DNA of 64,000 nt, from assembly GCA_013400155.1 (NCBI GenBank), contig VXBM01000194.1:995603-1059602 (forward strand), in the 5' to 3' direction. Of the stretch, positions 47,703-59,963 are shown piece after piece. Under the pieces are notes generated by a model, which saw only the letters and a list, made by a program, of their open reading frames with translations, was not told the DNA's origin and searched no databases. A program made the position numbers and the translations under genes. Each line of letters begins with the position of its first letter. Position 1 is the stretch's first letter. Origin of the DNA: Helopsaltes ochotensis (taxonomy: Eukaryota > Chordata > Aves > Passeriformes > Locustellidae).

Positions 47703-50700
47703 ACATTTATTTTCACTGTGGACAGACAGTTGTTGCATACTTGAAGTCTGACAGATGTGGTTTTCTGGCAAGTGGGTGAGAAAAAAGCAATATCTTGAAT
47801 CATGTTAGGAAGAAGGGTGAGTCTTTTCTTCTTCAGTTTGAGAGAAAAAGATTTGAAAACTTTCAAAGTTGTCCTTAGCAGCTCTACACGCAACATATGG
47901 TCCTTCCTGAGCTTTTGACTGTTCCCAATGTGGGACTCTGCCAAATGAAAGTTAAACAAAAGCTACCCTTACAAAAATATTTAGGAAGCCCTGTTTTAGA
48001 AGTGAGTGCACATGTTGGCTGTGACTCAGAGCACACCCACACACTGGGTAGATAGATTAGCATCTAAACCACTAGGCAAGTTCCAATTCCTGCTCAGAAG
48101 GTCAAAAAACCCTGGGAAATGTCCACTGCTCCCTTTCTCCTCAGAACAATTATTTATTTTCCAGATTACAAAGTCATTTTGGATGGCACTGAAACAACTG
48201 ATTTATTGTCATAAACAATTGTGTTCCAAGTTGGGAACCAATTTTGTAATTTCTGGACAAAAGAATAAAGTAGTGATAAAGAAAAAAAAAGAAAAAAAAA
48301 GAAAAAACCAACATAATGAAAAGGCCCAACACTCCAAAAGCCAAACAGTTTCCTTTAGATTGGTTTCTTTGAACATTTGTTTTTGTTTCACAGAAGCCAA
48401 TGGGATTCATAAAATATTTGCTAGGGAGGTACATATTAATTGAAGAGAGATGAAAGCCAAAATTGTCCTTGACAATGTTTTGTCCAGAACTGGAAAAGGT
48501 CAAATCTGATCTAGTTTTCTTTTTTTTTTTTTGTTTGGTGTTATATTATGAGATCACAACAGCTCAAAATACTGAGGCTGCCATCTGCATTTCACTCGGC
48601 TTCAACATGCAGTAGCTAGCCTCTTTTCATGAGACTTGTGACTGAATTCCCTGCGACTTCTTTGGTATTGTTAGGAAGGCAATGGATGTCCACTTTCTCT
48701 GCCCTTCTTCCCACCCTGAGGAGATACAGGGACGAAACTGGGGTACAGCTAATAACACTAGGAGTTATTATTAGGCTTGAAATTAAGTTATCCAGAAGTT
48801 TGAGGTACCTCCTAACCAGGAGAGAAAAAAGGGCTATCAATAAAAGTTTTCCATAATGATGCATGTTTTATGAGCTGCAGCTAAAAGGCTTTCAGGACAA
48901 CACTAGAAGTTGTGGGTTGTCCTGAAAACCACGGTTTAGTCTGCTCTAGAAACCTCAGACATTCATGCAACCTAAAACATGAATAAAAATATTTGTGAAA
49001 TCAAAGTAAAGAAAATAAAACTCAAGCTTCTAGGGATGACAAAAAATGTAAACAAGAGAGAGGCAGAAGTAAAGTCAGATCTAAAAACACCTTACAGGTT
49101 TCTATCCATGATATCATATCAAATCTGATTGCAAAGGGAAGCTGGCTAGTTAAGTAATTCTTGTGACATCAGGCATTCTAAGATAGCTCCAGGCTTTTTG
49201 CCTGTGCTTCATTCTCCACTTTTACTGTTGTGGCTAAGATAATGAGGAGGAAAATAATATATGGTGAGCATGGAGAGTGACAACAGAGTCTGAGTGGAAA
49301 AAAACCACTTTTGCCTTTTTCTTTTTAATGATAGTGGAGAAAAAGGGTCAGAAAAGCACAATGATGTGAATTTCAGTAATATCAAAACAGCCTGGAGCTA
49401 TATTCACTGTTACAGACTTGCCATGGAGGAAATACAACAGATCTACAAGATGTATGGCCATTATAAATATTTCAGCTGTGCAGGCAAAGCAGAGATTAGT
49501 TAAATCTTTATTAATAGTTAATCCCTTGCAAAACCATGGGTGGAAATACTAACTCACCTTGATGGCTTGTGGTTTGGATTTCTTTTCCCCCAGAGTGGTT
49601 TTTCAGCTAGCTGCCTGTTGTTCTCTGTGATTCAGGGACAAATAGCCTTATGATCCCCCTAGAGAATCCTTTCCCAACGTTAAAACCAGCAGGAATGAGA
49701 AAGAGGAAAAATAAATGGCATGAATGAGATGGCTTTTCTATTTTCATTCCTCCCACTGGTGCTATGCGAGAGGTAGTCCAAGAAATCAGACGAACACCTA
49801 CAGAAGTGTCTAGAACCAGTGTTCAGTAAAACCTGCTTTTCTTCTGCATTTGCAGTGCCATTTCAACAAGTTAGATCTTGTTCCCTCTTTCAGAGGAACC
49901 ATCATGTGTTCAACAGTGAGGATGCTCTTGCCAAAACATTTTTCTTATCAGGATTATTTCTTTGCATGATAAAATATCAAAGACTCTGTGTGATTAATCT
50001 TTTGAACTTTGCCTGTTAATAAATACAGAATTCTCCCTGGCCTCAGAAATGTTTTCCAGTAACTCTTTTTCTTCAAGTGGAAGTTTTGAAGTTTATCAGA
50101 ACTATTTGGGACACTACTCTTACTTCAATTTTTCTTCCTTATTTAAAAAAAGAAAACAGCCACCTTTCGTCAAGAATATTTTTCATTTTCGTTCAATTTT
50201 ATTTTCCTTTGTAAGTTAAAGAGAGCATGCCTTTTCCTCCCATCACAGTGCTGCAGGAAGGAGCTAGTCAACCATCCTACAAGCAGTTCACACTCAGAGT
50301 AAGCAATACTGTGCAATTTTGCTATTCTTCACTAGAGCGAAATTATCCAGGGGGAAGGAAGAAGCATGTTGCTGTAGGAAGGAGCTGTTCTATCTGTGGA
50401 GATCACCCTCAGGAACAGTGAGGGACCGTCGCTTCACCGGAGCTGTGGCATTTCTCATGCGTGCAGTGTGACAGTCACCATGGCCATGACACAGGCTGGG
50501 CTGGCAGCACCTGCGTCCCTCTTGTTTTGTAACTATCTCAGGCGGCAGGAAGCGATTGACCATTAAGCCTTTTTTAATAGCTAGTAGTCATGGCTCCTGT
50601 GACAGAAAAGCCTGTGGAAACTGTCATTCTGCTCTGCCATTTTGGATTTTTGGTATGTAGTGAGAGGGCTCAGGCAAGTTGTCTTCCTTCCACATCTCAG

Positions 50701-50899
50701 TATCATAGTTTGCTGTTTTTCCCTGCTGCTTCCACATTAATTTTTTCTTCCTTTGCAATATCAGCTTCCCCTCAGTGATGATCAGAGAGGGCTTTGCTCC
50801 TGGCCATGAGAGAAGACCTCGGATGAGGGCTGATGGCCAGCTGTGTAGATATCTGGTCTTCCCCCAGGGAGGCCAGAAGGGTGGAATACTGCCTTGAGT
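47703..50899. other. Intergenic sequence, no gene recognised
   Basis: AT-rich DNA with an A-rich tract (48280-48307) and a T run near 48521-48532. The longest frame is 145 codons (48006-48443, +). It spans the A tract and shows no known motif. No RNA gene or CR1 copy is seen. Confidence 0.55.
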
Positions 50900-51510
50900 T
50901 TGTCTGATGGGGTTTTGGTAGCTGGAGAAGGGGCTAAAGGCATGGATTCTGTGAGAAGCTGCTAGACAATTCCCTCGTGTTTGATGGAGCCAGTGACAGC
51001 TGGCTCCAAAATGGACACTTGCTGCTGGCCATGGCTGAGCCCATCAGCAACCATGGCAGGACTTCCAAGATGACATATTTAGGAAGGGGGAAAACTTACT
51101 GCACAAAAGTAACTGCAGCCAGAGAGAGGAGTGAGAATATATGTGAGGAACAGCCCTGCAGACCCAAGGTCAGTGGAGATGGAGGTACAGGAGGTGCTCC
51201 AGGCACTGGAGCACTGGTTCCCCTGCAGCTGTGCCCTTGCAGCCCATGGAGGAGCACAGTGGAGCAGAGATCCACCTGAAGTGCATGGCAGAGTCCACAC
51301 CAGAGCAGGTGGATGCACCTGAAGGACCCCAAGGGAAGCCCATGTTGGAGCAGGCTCTTGGCAGAATCTGTGGCCCTGTGGAGAGAGGAGTCTACATGGG
51401 AGCAGGGTTGCTGTCAGGACTTGTGACCCATGGGGGACCCACACTGGAGCAGCCTGTTCCTGAAGGATTATGTCCTGTGGGAAGGACTCATTGGCTTTAA
51501 TGAGCACTTG
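50900..51510 (+). mobile_element. ERV LTR fragment (ERVL-like), truncated
   Basis: The sequence follows a well-known avian LTR. In order it has TTTTGGTAGCTGGAGAAGGG, CTGTGAGAAGCTGCTAGAC, GTGTTTGATGGAGCCAGTG, a CATATTTAGGAAGGGGGAAA TATA-like region, and GAGAGAGGAGTGAGAATATA. After these come repeated units of the form CC-CA-TGGAGCAG (for example CACACTGGAGCAG and CATGTTGGAGCAG) every 40-60 nt, up to GTGGGAAGGACTCATTGG. The usual 3' part with the poly(A) signal and the ACCCACCACA end is missing, so the element stops near 51510. The 158-codon - frame here (51079-51555) is a by-product of this repeat. The family name is uncertain. Confidence 0.75.
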
Positions 51511-51754
51511 GTTTCTAGTCAGAGTCAGTCTTTCAGAGATGCCTTTTACCTCCAAAATGTTCCTGGTGGGGAAGAGTGCCAGGCCATCCCACTGCCTGTG
51601 GACTCAGCTGAAGGGGCTCAATCTGAATCTATGGAAACACGGTCTTTGGTACTTGGTGAACCTCAGGTAACACTTTCCATCAGTCCTGTAGTTTTACTCA
51701 GACCACCTTCCTGCTGTGATTCCCTCCAACTCTCCCTGAAGGGCCCCATTGGTA

Positions 51755-51797
51755 TTATGGTATTTATAGCTAAATAAATTTATGGTATTTATAGCTA
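51755..51797. repeat. Two-copy direct repeat, 25-nt period
   Basis: TTATGGTATTTATAGCTA occurs exactly at 51755-51772 and 51780-51797, separated by AATAAAT. The two copies are identical, suggesting a recent local duplication. Confidence 0.8.
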
Positions 51798-54700
51798 TTA
51801 TCTGTTCCCTTGGTCAGACCAGACCTGAGGGAACACTTGTGGAGAGCTGTCAAGTTGCTATACCACAGGCATGTCAGGAAAAAGAGTGGGAGAATGTTCA
51901 GGCTCCCAGTGGCAGAGTGGAGAACTGTTTCCAGCTTCCAGAGGGACTATTAATTGAATACCACTGTCATCTGCTTTGCTGCTGTTGGAGTTTTTTCTGC
52001 TGGGTAAAGGCGTAGCAGCAGCAGCAACTGCCAGACAGCAATCATCTATCCCGGCTCCAGCTGGTAATATATAACATGTATGTGTAAAGTGAAATATTTC
52101 TTTCAGTTCTACAAAAAGACAGAATTAGGTGTGGTGTCCAAAATAGAAAAAAAAAAGCATTTTAGTAATCTGAACTGTACGCCTATTAACATTGGAGTTA
52201 GTATGCCATTTTCTTAATTGTATTTGATACCATTGAGCTGAAACTGCTGTTTGTTTTTTTTAACAGTAACTTTTATTGCTATTGTGGTATTATTGCTTGA
52301 ATTTTTAATGAGGCAAATGAAACAGTATTCATCAGGTTAATTTCTCTGAAGTATTTTGTCAACTCCAGGATATTAACCAAAAATTATATGAAAGAAATAT
52401 CTGAGACATGGAGCAGAGCATATTAGCAGTAATTGAGTTCATGCTTATTATCTTCACAACCTCATAGGTACATGTGGTTCTTCGTAGGCAAATATAATGA
52501 CATTCCTGTGCTTTTTCTTCAGTAGGCAATAATCTATCAGCTGACTCATTCTGCAAACTTGATTTTATATCCTCAGATAATCTAATATTGAAAACCTGGA
52601 AAGATGCACCAGACTGGTTACTGTGATTAAGCAAACAACATGCACCTCAGGCTATTAGTGGAAAGGCAAGGCTTTATTTTTATCTCAGACTCACAATTTG
52701 GTATTTTCATACCACATATTTTTTAAAGATTTCCACCAAACCTTCTAACAGATTAAATCTTGCTTAGGCAAGGGAGGAAAACAGATCTGTGTGATGTTGC
52801 TTGAATCAAGTATACCCCTATATCCTCTGAATGCATGTCAGTGCTGTAACAAAACTCTGGCAAATTCTTTTTGCTGCCCCATAGCCATAGTTCTTTCCTA
52901 AACTGGGGTGCAGGTTTTTACAAAACATGACTATTGATTCCTAAGAGAGTGATAAGGAAGAGAAAGAAAGCTAAAGCAGAGTGCATCTACTTGGCAAGTT
53001 CTGTGTGCTTGAAGAAAAGACAGCTATCAAATTTGACTTGATATACTAGCTTCTTCTCTTCATATGATAGCTTGCTCGCCCCTGAAAGATGCTTGTATCC
53101 TTTTCTGCTGTTGCTTGTCTGCATGGAATGAATCTGCTGTATTTTGTGCCAGAAAAAATGAGTTAAACAGAAATCTGATTCATGGAACTGGAATCTTGAG
53201 AGAAGAAGCTTCCTGGCAAAGGGGACTCCTCTCCTCTCTGATGATTCTTCTGGAAAGAAATACTTAATAAATAACAAACTATAGAATATAAAGATGTATC
53301 GGTGTAGGAGGTGTTACCATCACCCTCAGGGAACAGTGCCAGCATAGCCTGCCTGTGTTAATTGAAACAGGGCAATTCCTAACCCTGCAGCCCATGTGAC
53401 TCTGGGTACATGCAAAGTTTGTCTTTATAAGGGCATGTCAAATTCCTTCCTTGCTTCTCGTGCCACTGGAAGATCTGTCTGCCGTGTCCAAGATGGGTGT
53501 AGTGATTTTCCTGAATGTGAGCCATAACCCATCAGCTGGGGGACTGAAGGGAGGAGAAATTCTGCGGGTAATTCATGGTGGCAGATGATAACAGCTTCCA
53601 CAGGGCTCTGGGTTGTCTGCTGTGGGAGGGGATCAGGCGAGGCCAGCAGCTGGGGCCCAGCCCAGCTCAGCAATACCACCTCCAAAACTGCCTGGGCTGC
53701 CATCCTTCCTCGCCTCTCCAGGGTTTCATCCCCACACCACCACACTTGCTGCCCACCGTGTGCTCTCCCCATCCCACAGTGGAGGTGCTCGTGGCTGGAG
53801 ACCCTGCATATGGTGTTCCATACGTGGGCAGACCAGCTCATGGCTTGGGCTCCCTCCTGAGTCTCTACAAAGACAGGGTCAGGCCACTGGCTCTGTGCCA
53901 GCTTTAGAAAAGCTCTGATAATGACTAATAGCTCCAGAAATTGTCCTTGTGGGTTTCTTCGTTGTCTTCAACAAAATGCCTGTAGGCCATGTGCCCTTGG
54001 TAGGTGTAAGACATGTTAAGGAGTCATGATTTCCTTTGGTGTAATCTGCTGTCAGCCTGGGACTGTAAAATGCACAGAGTTGCACAGGTACTTTGATGTC
54101 ATTAGCTTAGCCAAAAAAAGGCTCCTGTTTTAAAAGCAAACAACAAGTAGCTGGCTGTACAGCGGTTACAAATTGGAAATTGCTAGCAGCCTTTAAAAGA
54201 AAGCCCATCGTGTCTGAAAAGTACCTAAGAAAGAAGGGGAAAGAGCAGATAAAGCAAACAGGACAGGTGAAAGATACTACTTTGATTTTATGGTAGTATG
54301 CCAATTTGCAATTGCTGGATATTAGCAAGGTGAAAGGTGTGAATTACAATGACAGAAGAATCATTAGGCCAATTTTCAACAAATATCCTCAAACTTTGCC
54401 TTGTTTCTGATGTAATATAATCTCATTTTAGATCTATGTTTATGTTAAAAGGCGTGAATTAACCCTCTTGGTAATTGCAGACCAGTTTATCCTGCTTTTG
54501 CTTACTGTGAGGGACTGCTGTCATGGGGCAGTTGCTACAGAGCACTCAATACACCCTGGCTGTTTTTGTTGCCTTGCACAGGCACTCACACTGTCACCTG
54601 GCTCTGTACTGACTCCCTAACCCCTCTGATTAGCACACCCAGGCAGCAAACCTGGGTAAGAACTACTTAGAGATTTGTTTTGAAGGAAAAAAGGTGAGGT

Positions 54701-55354
54701 GGGCACTTATCAGAAGCTGCTCCAAAAAATGTCTTGTTTCCTCTGTCAAGCATTCAAAGACTGTTTTTCCAATTTTGGGGTTTTTTTTCTTTTTAAATGA
54801 CTTTTGGTTTTACACCATGTTTCCCTCAAGCTTGGTGTGCAGCCTTTTTTTTTTTACAGCCCTTCTTTTAACCTTTCTCAAGTGTGATCTTTATTCTTCC
54901 TCTGCCTTGGGCTGTATGATCCCCTAGTGCAACCATTCCTAGTGGGATCCCAGTACTTCCATTCCCTTCCTGTCTAGCTCACAGCAAAGCCCAGCTGCAC
55001 TTGGAAGTTTAAAGTGATCCCTGTGGAAGAAATATAAGTGATTAACTAATAACCTGTGAAGAGTTTTTTCAAAACATGACTGATTCTTCTATTCACAGTC
55101 ATAATACATTATAAAAAAGGATGAAATGGGTCCAGTGTTCTATCTCTGAATACTTCCTTGAAAGCACATTTTTGTTTTCTTTCAACCTGGATCTCCATCA
55201 CTGTATGGAAGCAATGTTCTGTGTGACAGAACATTTTCTTTTTCATCTCTTTTAGGGCCTGCCTTTTTGCACTTCAAACTTCTCCATCATTCTCACAGAT
55301 CATTCAGCCTCAGTAGATTTCTAGATTCAATAACAATAGTTTGGACTCTTTTTC

Positions 55355-55382
55355 TCCTTTCTTTCTTTCTTTTTTTTTTTTT
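55355..55382. repeat. Pyrimidine tract (CTTT)n-T(n)
   Basis: CTTT units followed by a T run of about fifteen. No retroposed body is recognised beside it on the - strand. Confidence 0.65.
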
Positions 55383-56460
55383 AACTATCATCAAATGTTG
55401 GAAGAAAACACCCTTTTAGACCATTCCTAGCTGAAGGCAATTCCTGAATATTTGTCTTCCCTACTGTTTCTTCAGAGCCTTATCCTCGTCTCTATTTTGC
55501 TGTTTCTTATTTCTTTAAAACTTTTGGATGCACCTTGTGTATTCAGTCAGAAGACCATCACACAGACAACCTGAATTCCCCAACACTGTTAATGAGCTGA
55601 TTTGTAAGTGATGAGACCATAATGAGAAATTCTGGTGCAAATTCTCCCATGTTTAATAAGATTTATATTTGTTCTTATACCCCTAATAGTCTATTAATAG
55701 TGTTTCTTTTCCAGCTTCACTCATAAGCCTACTTTGCTGAGACTGTAGAAGAATTGTAGAACATTCTGACATATTTCATCAAAACTAGATTCAAAACCTT
55801 TTGGGGATGTGGGAGGAGAGAAGGAGGACAGGCAAGCAGAGATGCACTGAGAGAATGATAATGTAATCCTTATTTTCTTGGGACACCAGACCAAAGTGTA
55901 TCACAGACAACTCTTTATCCTCCACAATATTCCAAAATAAAAATTTAGTGAATAGGAATAAAAGGTCACAATTTGAGTTTGTTTAGTGAAAATATTTCAA
56001 TGAACTAAAAATAAGTGTGTTTTTTTCATTCTTTTCGCATCATCTGAAATCTCTCAACTAATTTCTTTATTCACTGGCCAAGATTCAAAAAAGCATTTAG
56101 ATAAAAAGCAGGGAAAGACAAATCTTTATCTTATGTAAGTAACGGGATCAACTTTTTGTTTTCTGATTATGATGACAAAGGCCATAGCTCTCCTGTTCAT
56201 CTGTATTTTCAATGCAAAACCATTCTAAGTGTTGCTTTTTCTAACCAGTGATGCAATTTTGTTGTTAGGATGGAAAGCTCCACAGCTTTCCCAAATAAGG
56301 TACTGTACTACAGGTTTGGGAGTTTTCCCCTTCTTTCTTTTTGTTTTTGAACTTTGATTAAAGCTGGTGAAAGTTATATGTTTCCTTTTCATTAGGATTC
56401 CAAAGATTCAGAGTAAGGACAAATAGAGAAAAACATGCTCTAAATGTTCCACAGTGGCAG

Positions 56461-56835
56461 AACAAAAAAACCCAAAAAACAAAAACCCACAAAAAAGCCC
56501 CCAAACCCCCCAAATTCCCCCATTTTGGGCTCTCACCGTCCCTGTAGGGCTGCAGCAGCTCCTCGCCCGCCCAGCCCGGAGCGAAGGGCGAGCCCAGGGG
56601 CGCCCCCAACTCCCGGGGGGGCTCGCGGGGGTCCCCCCGGGGCCGCAGGTGGGCACGGTACCACAGCAGGGCTGAGCTGGGGCTCCATCATGGCCCAAAT
56701 CACCCCCACCCACCCCCCAAATCCCCCCCAAATTACCCCAAAATGCCCTAAAAACCCAGCCAAACCCCCCAAATTCCCCCAAAACCCCAAACAAACAAAA
56801 ACCATGCAAAAAACCCCAAACCAACAAAAAAACCC
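56461..56835 (-). other. Inserted GC-rich gene-fragment island flanked by 13-bp direct repeats
   Basis: A block of about 360 bp with the texture of avian microchromosome intron and exon DNA sits in AT-rich surroundings. Both ends carry the identical 13-mer AACAAAAAAACCC (56461-56473 and 56823-56835), consistent with a target-site duplication, though the sequence is low-complexity. Inside, the flanks are runs of 4-7 C separated by A or AAATT on the + strand (G runs on the - strand). The centre (56537-56671) is an exon-like segment described separately. No poly(A) tail marks it as a processed copy, and the intron-like flanks argue for a DNA or unspliced-RNA origin. The source is unknown. Confidence 0.5.
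56537..56671 (-). pseudogene. Exon-like segment (135 bp, phase 1-1), unknown gene
   Basis: On the - strand an acceptor CCCCAGCTCAG precedes 135 bp that end at a donor G|GTGAGAG. With phase 1 at both ends, the 44 full codons are open and read LLWYRAHLRPRGDPREPP at the start and APGWAGEELLQPYRD at the end. This is a plausible protein segment rich in Arg, Pro and Gly with a Trp-Tyr pair. A length divisible by three and symmetric phases are typical of a real internal exon. However, GC-rich DNA is open in several frames by chance: one other frame is also open across the segment and stops right after it. No neighbouring exons are visible, so in this place it is probably a stranded fragment, not an active exon. 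I do not recognise the protein. Confidence 0.35.
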
Positions 56836-59800
56836 CTTTTGGAAACAGTTAAAATTCTTTTGTTTAGGAATAAAATTGAGTTTGAAAGTTCACTTTCCAC
56901 TGCTGCTACGTGGCTTTTAAGATCTAAGAAGAGGAGGGACCAGCTGTGAGATAAATTTGGAAACCTCTGAATTGACCAGGATTTGAGGCTTTCCAGCCCC
57001 ATATTGCAGAGTCTAAAGCTGGAGTTCAATGAAGATAAAACCTCAGGGTCACCAGCCCCTTGTTTCTGCAGCAGAAACCTTAGGAATTATTTTTCACTCC
57101 ATGTGGCAAGGCTGTGCAGGAATCTGACTGAAAAACCCACAAGTAATTTCAAGCATAACAAGATGTGGGAGCACCAGAGCTCACTGAGTATCTTCTCAGG
57201 ATGTCTTATTTCCTTTTTCTTTAACAGTTACATTTTGGAGAACCATTTTATTGCTCAGAAGTGGAATTTTCCAGTAAAAATATTTTTTTGGAAAATCCCA
57301 TAAGCCTGATTTCTCCTGCCTTTATTAGATAGGTTCATTCTGAGACAGAGGACTTTGGGAACAAGTATGTTGTAAATGTGGTGGACTTGCAGAGAGCAGA
57401 GGATTTACTACTTAAACGTCTTGAGGTTGCACTATAATGGGTGCTGTCCTACAGGGTGCTGTGACTACATCTTGTGTATTATACAGGTTTAGCCACATTT
57501 TTGTGAGCTATTATTAATGCTGAGTTGCAGCATACGCCTTTGGAAGCAGTACAGTCAATGCATACCTGCTTAGAGTGAGAAACAAAAAGCCTCAAATTTC
57601 CTCTTGGCTGGCTCCTTCCTCCTCCACCCAACTTGGTCCGTGCCATTCAAAAACAGAAGTTGACATCAAGTCATTTTCTATTGTTGGAAAAACAGTCATA
57701 AGAGAACCCACATCCCTTGTAAAGGCATTGGAAGGTTGTGGAACAGGTAAATTTGAGGACTGCTTCTTTTTAGATTGTTTGCAAATGTGTCATCTCCATT
57801 TCTTGCCCTCACCTACTATTATTTTAGCAGTGGTAGCAGGAATGGGCACCTTAGCCACTTTCTAATCAAATTAACCATGCCTCCTCCCACTCAGATGGAA
57901 GTCTGGTTGGATTTTCCAGCTTGGATTTATGCCCTATGGACGTGAGTTCAGAGGCACTTTACCTACTCTCACAGCTTTTTTTGGCTTGTTACTGAAGTGT
58001 AAATTCTGTGGTAGTTGTCAGTGATACTTTTGCATGGCTGCATAAAGATGGATTAGCTACTGCACCAAAAACCCCAAGCTATTTAACTCAGCTCAGATGA
58101 TAAGACTTGTTATTAAATGCAGAAATCAGAAGCAGAGAACAGGAAAACTGAGACTGGCAGGTTAGAAAGGAGAATGTCTGAAGAATTTGGATTTGGCTCA
58201 TTTTTTATCAGGTGAAGCCAAACAGGTTTTGAAATGTCCATAGAATAGGCAGGTGTCAAACTGCAGTTCTCTTCTATGCAGAAACTTGGATGGTTCAGGT
58301 GCTCTGCTGGGATTTATCAGTACAGCTCCAGTTATTTCAGTGGTGATTTGATACATCACAATAACTAAGGGATTCTTGCCTTAGGTATATTTCATCTCAC
58401 AGTCTTAATTGTGCAGATAGAAAAGATTATTTTTCAGGAAGTTTTTATAACCCAAAGTCTAATTTTGACTTTACTCTTGTATAATGAAGAAAAAAAAAAA
58501 TCAGTATTTCTATTTAAGATGCTTGTGTTTTAATAGCTTTTTATCTATTTCTGTACTAAAGTTGTGCTGATTTCTAGCTTCATTAATTAATTGGTACCAT
58601 GAGTGTTGCATCTGTAAAAGATTAATTTTCTAGTGCTCCCTTTGGAAATGGTTCTTCTCAAACCACCAGGTATTTAAAGCCACCTTCCCATTTGAGATGG
58701 ATTCACTTTGGGGAAAATCCCTGCATAATTAAAATTATTTTTGGACTTTTTATTTATTCACAATTTTCTAATATGCTTGAAACTCATTAGGATGCAAGAC
58801 TTCATCTATTAGAATATCCTTGAGCAGGAGCAATTGCAGTAAGATTCACTTCATTAAAGACAAATGTAGTCCTTACAGTAATCGACCTACTGTCCACAGT
58901 GAAGAACTTCATTAACCGATTTTGAGGCAGAAACCTGAAAAAAAAAGAACCACCACAACACCAAAAACCAAAACAAAGCCTCAAAGTGAACATTACTAAC
59001 TTGCTTTTGTCCTTTCTTTCCCAGTGACTTTGCCACTAGATTTCCCTTCTACACATCATATAAGATGAAGCCACTTAAATTGTCACTGACTTCAATAAAC
59101 TTTTCATGCATTATGTTAGCTGCACATCCAATCTAGAGCTGAGGCTTTACCTTTGGGACCATTGATAATGTTGTGGTTGTCACTGAATCGGTGTTGGATT
59201 CACAGTGTAAATAAATACATCTATTTTTAAAAGAAATAGTAGCTGTTCTTTTAAGGCACCCCTACTATTTCACATCAGTTCATCCTCTGGTTCAAGGCAC
59301 ATAGAAAAGGTAAAAGCTGAAGATGTGTTCTGCCCCCTTCCTTCCCTCTTTTACTGGAGAAATGTTGGAGGTTTCAGAGCTATCATGCCCTGGAATGCAC
59401 TTCATACACACTTTCCCACTTGTTACCTCCAGCAGCAGGGCCCAGGCAGGTGCAGAGCAGGAGGAAAAAACTACAGACTTCCTTGCTAGTTGGCCCTGCA
59501 AAGGTTTATACCTTTTGAAATGCCCTTTTTCTTCCAGGACAGGATCTGATACAGGGCTAAATGCCAGTTTCCTGCTGCTTGCACCATCAATTTGAATGTA
59601 CCAGTTGTCTTAGAGATGAAAAAGCCATGGGGTTACTTCATCTTTGTACGGCACCTAAATCATCATTCTCCTCCAGAGAGACTCTTCATATTCACATAGG
59701 TTACTGCTTAGCAACAAGTGTAAATCTTCAGGAGACCCACCCAAGCCTGAAGAGAATGTGTCCCTAACACACAGGATTGGGCAAGTCCATATCAAGCCAT

Positions 59801-59963
59801 AGCTGCCAATCACCATCAGGAGTGCCCACAAGCCCGTGTGTGAAGTAGCAGCCCAGCATTCAGTGATGCTCTGCCTTCCCTAGTGTATTTCAAATGGACA
59901 AGTTACAGATTAGCCAGGCAGAGAGGCATTTCTCCAGTGACCAGCCTTTCTTAGAGTGATATT
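56836..59963. other. Intergenic sequence, no gene recognised
   Basis: AT-rich DNA with chance frames of up to 106 codons (56983-57303, +). An A/C tract lies at 58938-58980. The stretch at 58800-58930 is less repetitive and could be a conserved non-coding block, but this cannot be tested here. Confidence 0.55.
58938..58980 (+). repeat. A/C low-complexity tract
   Basis: A run followed by ACCACCACAACACC and CAAAAACC units. It is the same strand-biased texture as the tracts at 43.5, 45.6, 47.5 and 56.5 kb. Confidence 0.7.

Larger units (their letters stand above)
51511..56460. other. Intergenic sequence, no gene recognised
   Basis: About 5 kb of mostly AT-rich DNA. It includes a two-copy 18-nt repeat at 51755-51797, a more GC-rich stretch at 53560-53900 whose overlapping frames (138, 110, 101 codons) look like chance, and a pyrimidine tract at 55355-55382. 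No exon or RNA gene is recognised. Confidence 0.55.

Noticed and set aside
47480..47959. 159-codon - strand frame with hydrophobic Phe/Gly/Trp-rich segment
   Set aside because: It is produced by the A/C low-complexity tract at 47533-47702; the composition is purely repeat-driven.
51079..51555. 158-codon - strand frame
   Set aside because: It is antisense to a recognisable LTR fragment and is not conserved as a protein in any family I know.
53425..53918. Cluster of 91-138-codon frames on both strands
   Set aside because: Overlapping frames in moderately GC-rich DNA with no motif or splice support.
56444..56920. 158-codon + strand Pro/Lys-rich frame
   Set aside because: It runs through C-run/A-run low-complexity DNA; the amino-acid pattern just mirrors the repeats.
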